Below, piece by piece: positions 56,270 to 64,000 of a DNA stretch of 64,000 bases. The DNA comes from Oidiodendron maius Zn (taxonomy: Eukaryota; Ascomycota; Leotiomycetes; Myxotrichaceae). A model generated the notes under the pieces. That model was not told where the DNA came from and did no database searches. It was given only the letters and a program-made list of their open reading frames with translations. The translations under genes were made by a program, and so were the position numbers. Position 1 is the stretch's first letter. Each line of letters starts with the position of its first letter. The stretch covers positions 4,650,001 to 4,714,000 of the forward strand of contig KN832870.1 in NCBI GenBank assembly GCA_000827325.1, read 5' to 3'.

Positions 56270-59200
56270 ATGAACAAGCTGGCCAACATGCGTCACTGGT
56301 CAGAGCGGATGGGCCCTGGCTTTGGGATGAAGCCGCAACCTCCCAACAATAACCCCATGGGCCTGCCCTCGATGACACCCCAGCAACAACAGCACAATAA
56401 GGCTGGCATCTCGCCCATAATGCCCCCCTCGCCCGCCGATGCCCCTATCTACTACACCTTCAACGTCCCCTTCTCTTCCGACCTCGCGGGCCCCAATACC
56501 GAGGACATTCTGTATGCCACTGCCGGCGCGGTCCTGCGCTGGACGCACCCTGAGGACGCGCCTGACGACGTACCCGTGTACGAGCTGCCCGTACACTCGA
56601 ACAACATCCTCAACCTGCGGAAGCTCTGCACCGACTTGACGAATGGTCCGAGGCCTATCGAGGCCCATGTTAAGTCATCCGAGCCGAAGCGGGTGAAGGG
56701 CCAGGTAACCACAGTATGTCTCTCGGGAAGCCCGGACCTCGTGCACGAGAGCAGGGAGGCCATACTGAATGAGACACCCTTGGCATTGGTGAGTGTTATT
56801 GAGACGTGTGATGTGTGAATGTGTACATGCTGACGGGTCTTTAGCGGTGTGCGGTGGTGGACGTTGATGGAGAACTAGTGATAGACTCAGCTGCCACAGC
56901 GCTGAAGACCCATGTCGTAGCTCACCTCGACGAAATTGCCAAGTTCTGCGGCGTCGATATCTTCCTTCTGGGCCCGAAGTTTGCGTCTTTGTCCGATGGA
57001 ATCACCAATAGTTTGGATGCGGGACGGGATCAGCGATGGAGGGTGGTCATCTACGGAGATATGGAGAGTGCCGAGCACGCAAAGACAAGAGTCTTGATCT
57101 TTATTGATCGCTTGGTAAGTGGCATTGCTTTGCCGCCTCTTGTGCAGTGCTAATACTATCTCTAGCTTGGTCGCGTAGTCGATGGCACGATGCTTGAATT
57201 GTCCTTACACACTGTCGTGTGTGGTCGATCGAGGAAAAATATCAAGCTCATCGAGTCGGCAACGAACACAGCCATCTACTTCCCTCCTCCATTCTCTCAG
57301 GTGTATAGATACTGTCCTGTTGGAGCTCAACGTCGAAACCCTGAGGAGATCTTCATTACTGGCGACACACCTCAGAATATTGCCATGGCCAAGAGAAAAA
57401 TACATGAGCTCGTTAGCGGCCTTAGACTTTTCATGAAGGATGCAGTTGTGTCTGCTGCTAAGATTGACAACATTCTTTTGACCAGATTAGATAAGGTCAG
57501 GAAGATCATGGAGACGAACGGCACTTTCATCCAGTTCCCCGCCCTGGCTTCTCAGCGCAACATGATCCGAATTCAGGGCGTTGAAGGACTTCATGTGGAG
57601 CGCACAGTCAGAGATATCATGTCGCTAGTAAGCTTGCATCTAACTCCATGATTAGATAGCTACTGACAAATTCACAGACTGGACAATTCTACAGCGCTTC
57701 ATGGTGGATCCAGCAAGCCGAGACTTCCCGTTTTCCTTCCCCGGAAAATACCAGGACAATGCTGTCTGACATCTGTGCCAACTCTGATGCTGATGTCTCC
57801 TTTGACAAGTTGACATTTACCATCACAGGCTCGGACGATGCTGTCAAAGCAGCCTTGATGGTCATTTCTGACATCAAATTCGTCGCACGATCACAATACA
57901 CGATACGAGTGAAGATTGAGTTGGCAAATGAACATAAAGAGTTCGTGAGTGGCAAGAAAAACGGTAAGATCAACAAGATCATGGGCCAGAGCAGTGTCCA
58001 GATTATCTTTGACGGTTTCAACGAGTACAACTTCAACATCGATGTCTGCGCTGCGAACTATGATGCCATGAAGTCGGGTCTTATGCTCGTTGAACAAGAA
58101 ATGCCAGCTTCTATCTCCTTCCATGTCCCTGATCAGTACCACAAGCGTATCATTGGCATTGGAGGACAGCACATTCAACGCATCATGAAGAAGCACTCTG
58201 TCTTTGTGAAGTTCTCCAACGCCATGGATCGTGGCGGTGTTGGTAGAGAAGACGACGATATCAAGGTGGATAACGTCATCTGTCGTACACCGGCACGGAA
58301 TGCTCAGAACCTTGAGCTGGTCAAGTCAGAGATCCTAGATATGGTCGATCGAGTCGACTCTGAGTTCACGAGCCAGACTGTTACTGTTGACAGGCTTTTC
58401 CATAGACAACTAATTGCTCGACTCAGCCAGCTAGAGGAACTCGAGAAAAAGTGGAACTGCAAGATCCTCTTCCCGAGCACCGAGCAGGCTAGCGACGATA
58501 TCACTATCTCAGGCCCGGAGTGGCAGGTCCCCCACTGTGTTGACGAGTTCCTTGGCATGGTCCCGGACAACCATGAGCTAGTTCTCGCAAGTTCAGCCGA
58601 GCTTCTAACATATTTCAACTCAGATGCCTTCAAGGCAGATCTAGCACCGAAGCTCAAGTCTCAGTATGTCGTCGACGTCGAGGTAAAGCAGGACGACAAG
58701 GAGCGTACTGAAGACGATGGTCCGACAGTTACTCTACGATTCACCTTTACGCGAAACAATGCCGGTGGAGTCCGAGATGCCATCGACTTCCTTACCACGG
58801 CTATTGCGGCTGCTGGAGTTGAAACCCATATCGTCAAAGGTGTCATTGCTCGGCCCAAGTCGGACTCCTTTGAAGATTCCCTGCCACATTTTGCCACGAA
58901 GTTGCTGCAGCATGCTCCTGCCCCTATTAATACCGACTCCCCGACAAAGACATCTTTCGGGGACGACGTTGCTCGCGACCGAAGCACGATCTTTGACAAG
59001 TTGCGCAAGCCTGGAAGCATGTCTTCGATCTCTTCCTTCCTTGACCGACGCAAGAACAGCTCCCATTCACCAGGCGGATCCTTTTTCAAGAACGGCTCTA
59101 GCAACGTGTCCAAGTCCTCATTAATCTCTATTGAATCTACCCGGAGCTTCAACGCTGACCGCAATCCATGGAACGACAGCGGCGTGAACTTGCCAGAAAA

Positions 59201-59399
59201 CGAAGCCTCCTCCCCATGGCCCCACCATTTTGGAAACGGAAGCGGTCTCGGCGTTGACCACAAGCTCTCCCAGCTGCCACATCCTGGTGATGTGACGCCG
59301 AGGCACACAATCCGGGGCTCGACCGATAGCGGTCGGCCCTCGACTTCTCATTCTACCAACTCAGGATACCCCGGCCCCATTGGACCACCGCGTTCTTAA
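56270..59399 (+). CDS. Multi-KH-domain RNA-binding protein
   Basis: Exons 56270-56788, 56845-57114, 57166-57627 and 57678-59399 give 990 aa. Several KH domains can be read: HTVVCGRSRKNIKLIESATN with downstream ITGDTPQNIAMAKRKI; AAKIDNILLTRLDKVRKIME-type degenerate copy; VSGKKNGKINKIMGQSSVQI (GKKNGKI variant of the GxxG loop); and FHVPDQYHKRIIGIGGQHIQ with RIMKKHSVFVKF, a canonical IIGxGG loop. One later copy lacks the GxxG loop. The N-terminus is Pro/Gln/Asn-rich and the C-terminal ~170 residues are Ser-rich and disordered. The layout recalls large fungal cytoplasmic multi-KH mRNA-binding proteins; I cannot assign an orthologue. Targets unknown. Confidence 0.87.
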
Positions 59400-60476
59400 A
59401 GACTCCTCTGCACCCGAAATTTCCTAGACTCATTGTGCACTGCACTGGCTGGATGTATACCCTGGCGCGCAATCTCTAGATACCTCTTTCTTCTTGTTTC
59501 TGTTTTTATTTTCTGCGGTTCTACATTTCATTTCTTGCTTTTTCTCTTTGCGCACTGCGAAGGCGTCGTTTGCAAGACCAACGAAAAAAATCATATCATG
59601 CCGGCACCCACACTTCGAGAAAAATAAAAAATCAATCAGATATAGGAGATCCGGCGCGTAAAGGAAAGAGCGGAAATACCAATTTGCTTTTGAGCTCCAC
59701 GGTTCGTTGGCGCGGGGATATGATGGGCTGCATATTGTCTCTCTCTCATGCTGATACTCTCACTCTACTCTCACAATCAGGGGCATCTCTCGGGGGTGCT
59801 CGGGCGGCGGAATATGTCTATCGATTCAATGATGGAAGCAACTGGGATGATGGACAAATGAGAGCGGAGTCGGTGGGTTTCTAGCTGGATACTGTTTTCT
59901 ACCTGCTAGGAGGGAGGCAATGATAGAACGGCGTGGGTATTATTATGTAGGGGCTGCGTTGTGATGATACCCATGCCATGAGAGAATACAATTCGTTCAC
60001 CAAGTTCTAGCGTATTCCATCTTCTTGTGAATATGTTAGCTACTAGACAATGTAGAGCTGCAGGCGTCTACCATCCTGAGCATATAGAAATCATCGGCCA
60101 ACATAACAATTACTACATTGACAGATAACTATATACTGCTGTAGAGCTACAGGTAACAACGTATCGCTAATAAGATCTATATGCCTTCTTGTGTATACTT
60201 CTTAACTTCTCTATCCATGGGTATATGGTATTTTACGTACTACCCCTCCATTGTCATCTGATAAGGCGTCTACGCTTACTAAGAAAATCGTGGTTCATCC
60301 CGTCTCCGATCCCGTCTTCTCATAACATCAAGTCGGCCTGCGACTCACCAGAACCTGAACAACTACCTCTTTGATCCTCTCCTGCCAACCTGGGCTTAAT
60401 AGTTGGCTTATATATCTACCCTATCCAGCCCTCTACACCTCCCTGCCGCGTTCTACGCCCCTCTCACCTCGCGGAA
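59400..60476. other. Intergenic, 1.1 kb
   Basis: 3' flank of the KH gene and promoter/leader of the Zn2Cys6 gene (CT-rich from about 60360 to 60470). No further feature. Confidence 0.5.
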
Positions 60477-62837
60477 ATGTCGACGGGAGGGGCAGGTGGC
60501 GGTCTCCCCCGGCGTCGGAATGGAAAACAGCAGGCCTGCGAGCCGTGTAGAAAAGCAAAGATTGCCTGCGACCACACGCTGCCTATTTGCGATCGGTGTA
60601 GGAGGAGGAAGGTCGCTGCCAAGTGCGTCTATGTCGACGCGCCAATGACGCGCAGCCCCGCGGATGGGAGAAAAGCGTCTATCATCCACATCCCACTCAC
60701 GCCTACCACCGGCTCAAGTGTGTCCCCGAAAGTGCCAATATCGACTCCAGATCCGAAGCCCAAGGCCGGGCCATTCATCAAAAGTGGTGGCTTTTTTGGA
60801 CCGACCAGCTTCTCCGCAGTGTTCCTGGAAAATCGCGAAAATCTGGGGAACGATGATATCCAGATCTCCAACGACTCCGGGCCCTACCCAGCGCCAGACG
60901 AGAGTCTGCAGTCTCAGACCTTCTTCATGCTGGCCAGCAATGAGTACCGGTCTCCGCCGAGAGTAGCATTGGGTGCCAAAGTCCTGAGGGCGTTTCCGGA
61001 CCAGCATACCTGCAAGTTCTTGCTTGAGTGGTACTTTGCCAACACGCACGAGTGCGCATTCCACAAGCCTAGCGTGATGGCTGTTGCGAGTTCCATATGG
61101 GCTACACTTGGAAAGTATCTGAAAGAGCCTAGGCGCGTATCTGATTTAGAACAGGCGTCTGCCATGCTATGCAAGAATGCGGAGATGGCACTGCCAGAAT
61201 TCGACGACTATGATAGCTGGCTGGCGTCGTTCTGTGGGGAGAACCTGAGATGGGAAGTGGTTGGGATGGTGTTTGGCGCGATGACAAGCGCGACTCTCGC
61301 CCTTCCTGAGCGCGATGCCTTCTTCTGTACTCAGCGAGGCCAGAGGACCAACAGGAAATACTTCGCCATGGAGATGAAGGATTGTGTGCAGACCTGTATC
61401 ACACTGTCTAATTACATGGACTTGATTAATATGCAGATGGTTTCTCTCCTCACTAAGAACTTAATCCTCCAGACAGTTCTTAGTGGCGATACAAGTAAGT
61501 TTTGTAGCTTTCTAAATGAGGCCTTGCTCACATCCGTGTAGGTTTGCTCGTATGGCGCCAGTTAGGAGACCTTGTTAGTGCAACGACAGCATTGGGTCTT
61601 CACCGTGACTTGGATGTTGCCGGGCCTATCTCATTTGTGTCTGAGTTAAGAAGACGTGTCTTTGCAATAGTATTCAATATCGACAAGGGTTCTTCGCTAT
61701 TGACTGGACGCCCCCCAGCACTAAGCTATCGGTACTGTCGATTCAGGCTCCCCTTGGACATTAGTGAAGAGGTCATGATGGAAGGTGGAGAGGCATTACG
61801 GAGAGCAGTCGAGAACCTGGATGAAGATGGTTGGAACACTGAGGGCAAGCTGTACCCCAACACAACAACTCGCGCTCATAGTAAACTCGCCAGCGTCCTC
61901 AATGAAATTCTCGAGCTGTACCTTGGGGATGTGGGTGACGATACAAATGAGCGGATCAAGTGAGTACTTCTCCCGTACTACTTGCAACTCCCTAACAAGT
62001 GTTTAGATACCTTATGAACAAGGTCGAGAAGACATACGCTTCGCTCCCATCTTTCGTACACTGGGATAGTGAGCTTATCTCTTCATCAGAAGTCTCAGAT
62101 CAGTCCATTTTCCGGCGACTGAGTCTCCGCCTTCAGATGTTAGAGCACAGGTTACTCCTCGAACGTTTAGCGTACAAGCAGGGACTTCAAGATGGACAGT
62201 CCATGGTGAACTGTGCCAGAGAAATGCTAGAGCTCACAGTTCTCATTTGGGTCCAGAGGGACCGCTTCGTTGAACACCATCACGACTATGATGTATGTCT
62301 CCTGTCCATTCTCCCTCAGTAATGAAGAGAAAATTGACTTCAACCCAGTGGATGCTAATGTGCTGGGGCGTCCCCTCCTCTGGCGTGCTCTGTGTCGAGC
62401 TACTCAAACAAATGAAAGCACCTCCGGGAAAAATTCACTTACCTTGCGTCCCTCGCGCCGAGGTTGTTCAGAATCTCTCCCTCCTCATCGGGTTCTTGGA
62501 ATGGGTTCGGCCCGCTGCCGGAAACTATAAACTCTGCGGGCGCATGCGGCTAGTCATCAAACGAATCCTAACTCGCATTCTCAACCCCATGACCCAACCA
62601 CAGTCGATGGCGTCGTCGCAGGAATCCAATGCTCCGAATGCTGGACCCTTGCCCCAGCAGATGTTTGAACCGGCTAGTATGATGGAGCCCTTCGATAGCA
62701 GCATGTTCGCTGCTGGAAGTTTCGACGATAGCCTGGAGAACCTGGACTGGTTGAACGAGATCGATTGGTCACGCGGCCCCTGGATCGATCTAGGGGGATC
62801 TGGGGGACAGGACTTTGCTGCTGCGCGATGGAATTGA
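60477..62837 (+). CDS. Zn2Cys6 binuclear-cluster transcription factor with fungal-specific TF domain
   Basis: Exons 60477-61494, 61542-61959, 62007-62292 and 62349-62837 give 736 aa. The Gal4-type cluster starts at residue 20: QACEPCRKAKIACDHTLPIC, then DRCRRRKVAAKC, with C-x2-C-x6-C-x6-C-x2-C-x8-C spacing. The middle homology region spans about 165-560 and includes FLLEWYFANTHECAFH, LVSATTALGLHRDLDV, ELRRRVFAIVFNIDKGSSLL and TGRPPALSYRYCRFRLPLD. The acidic C-terminus (SLENLDWLNEIDW) is a possible activation region. No biosynthetic cluster is adjacent, so the target genes are unknown. Confidence 0.92.
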
Positions 62838-63644
62838 AAGGGCGACATTAGAGATCCTATTATCAAGGGAAATAATTCTCTTAAGGAATCCGAATTATGA
62901 AATCACTCTACCTGGTTCTTCCACATCGGCGCTAAGACGCTAAGGCGTCTAGACAGAAGGGCGGGACAGGTAGAGAGCTAGGACAAGCATCCTCGAGAAA
63001 ATTTGTAAGAGCATGATACACTGGGGACACGACGCAATCTACTGAGATGAGCCAAGCTAGTGTCTATTAGTGGCACTGAAATGGGAATTGGATTAAGGAA
63101 TATAGAAGGGGAAAGGGAACGGAAATGGGCAAGAGAAGGCATATGTAGCGATCATAAGAATAGATGGATGTATGTATATACGAAGTATTTAATCTCAAAA
63201 CAAGTAATACCTACAGATGGAGCACCAAGATGTGACTCAAGTGATGTAAAGTGAGAATTTTGTATATTGTTGTCAACGTCTCTACTCTATATTAGGCATC
63301 TTTCATTGTTCGTATATTTCATCCCACATATTGTATATACGCTGAACCATTTTATCCCTCCTCCTGCTTCCTTGCCTTAGCAGAGCTAGAGCCTCACAAA
63401 TGAATACAATGTAGTATAAGGTCATCAATCATGTCATATCCTTCTCATGTGATCTAATTCAGAAGCAGGAGCTCTGTTCCCTTCCAACCTCTCATTTATA
63501 TACTCGATTCCTGACTCTGGGATATCTCAAGGACTGTACCAAGCCATGCATGCAAAACTCCAACCCACTTCCCCCGAAGATCAACCATAAACCAACATCC
63601 CCCCATCATGCTTTCGTGAAGGAACTCAGAAGGACAGCAATCAA
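62838..63644. other. Intergenic, 0.8 kb between convergent genes
   Basis: 3' flanks of the Zn2Cys6 gene and the right-edge gene. AT-rich; nothing else is supported. Confidence 0.5.
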
Positions 63645-64000
63645 TCACCACGGAGAAACTGGCGACGTGGCAGCAGCCTTCACTGCCTCAGCTACTGCCT
63701 CAGCTACATCCTCTGCGGACTTCGTATCCCTTTCGGTGCCAATGATGGGGGTTGAGTCTGCAGTCCATCCTGTGTGCGAGGCAGGTTCGGAATCACGGGT
63801 GGCAGATACGCTAGGTTCTAAAGCTGTTTCTGTTGCTGGTTCCGATTCTGCCGTTGGTTCTGGAATTGGAGCTGCGTCATGAGGTGCCTGGGGCTGGGTC
63901 TTGACTGGCAATTCATCTACGACTTGGTGGAATGTCAAAGGTACTGCGTGATCTGCGTGGACTTCCGCCACGTCCGTGCGAGATGTGCGTTTCGACTGGG
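63645..64000 (-). CDS. Partial gene: 3' end of an acidic, Ala/Glu/Pro/Thr-rich protein, cut by the window edge
   Basis: The open minus-strand frame enters from the right edge and stops at 63645. The visible ~118 residues are low-complexity, rich in A, E, P, T and S (for example AAPIPEPTAESEPATETALE and AEDVAEAVAEAVKAAATS). The composition fits the disordered tail of a larger protein. Function cannot be inferred without the upstream part. The opposite strand is also open here, so orientation is chosen by composition and edge continuity only. Confidence 0.45.
   Translation of the reverse strand, partial: QSKRTSRTDVAEVHADHAVPLTFHQVVDELPVKTQPQAPHDAAPIPEPTAESEPATETALEPSVSATRDSEPASHTGWTADSTPIIGTERDTKSAEDVAEAVAEAVKAAATSPVSPW

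Noticed and set aside
1-64000. CRISPR arrays, operons, ribosome binding sites, rRNA genes
   Set aside because: The window is fungal nuclear DNA with introns; no regularly spaced repeats or rRNA sequence were seen.

Overview
The window is nuclear DNA of a filamentous ascomycete (Pezizomycotina; a Eurotiomycete is my best guess from general resemblance, not from a marker analysis). Genes are split by short GT-AG introns of about 45-110 bases, lie on both strands without operons, and include ergosterol ERG5, mitochondrial TAM41 and ARG2, Mediator MED21, ALG9 and a Zn2Cys6 regulator. I built the spliced models by hand from reading frame, splice consensus and phase. Where exact exon ends are given, the phases close.

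Layout. 0.3-2.1 kb: ERG5 (-). 3.1-6.4 kb: a head-to-head pair of dihydroxyacetone-kinase-family genes; the minus gene carries an eroded DhaK half plus an intact DhaL half, and the plus gene carries an intact DhaK half only. 6.9-8.2 kb: BAR-domain protein (-). 9.7-13.5 kb: ARG2 (-) divergent from a beta-hydroxyacid dehydrogenase (+). 13.7-14.2 kb: a small four-exon VMA9 (V-ATPase subunit e). 15.2-17.0 kb: carotenoid oxygenase. 17.7-20.5 kb: BIR1/survivin. 22.6-24.1 kb: TAM41. 25.0-26.0 kb: thioesterase-like protein. 27.1-29.4 kb: NIPA-type transporter. 29.7-30.7 kb: BTB protein (-). 31.7-32.9 kb: citrate-type mitochondrial carrier. 33.3-34.6 kb: dead FAD monooxygenase (-). 34.9-35.8 kb: Mpv17 family. 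36.0-37.5 kb: DUF3445 (-). 38.2-42.2 kb: NAF1 (-) divergent from ALG9 (+). 42.4-43.3 kb: secreted CBM1 protein (-). 44.3-45.9 kb: EXO5 (-). 46.3-46.9 kb: F-box protein. 47.7-49.3 kb: RRG7-like (-) divergent from MED21 (+). 49.6-50.4 kb: HAD pyrimidine nucleotidase (-). 52.2-54.9 kb: a large disordered Tyr/Arg-rich protein. 56.3-59.4 kb: multi-KH protein. 60.5-62.8 kb: Zn2Cys6 factor. 63.6 kb to the right edge: 3' end of a further gene (-).

Most of the window is ordinary housekeeping gene content. The accessory-looking parts are 13.5-15.2 kb, 20.5-22.5 kb, 30.7-34.6 kb (TA-rich DNA, carrier, dead monooxygenase), 42.4-47.7 kb and 50.4-52.2 kb. The most unusual item is the divergent kinase pair at 3.1-6.4 kb. 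Between them the two proteins hold one complete set of catalytic parts that fungi normally keep in a single polypeptide, which suggests a heteromeric ketose kinase. That is an inference and needs testing.
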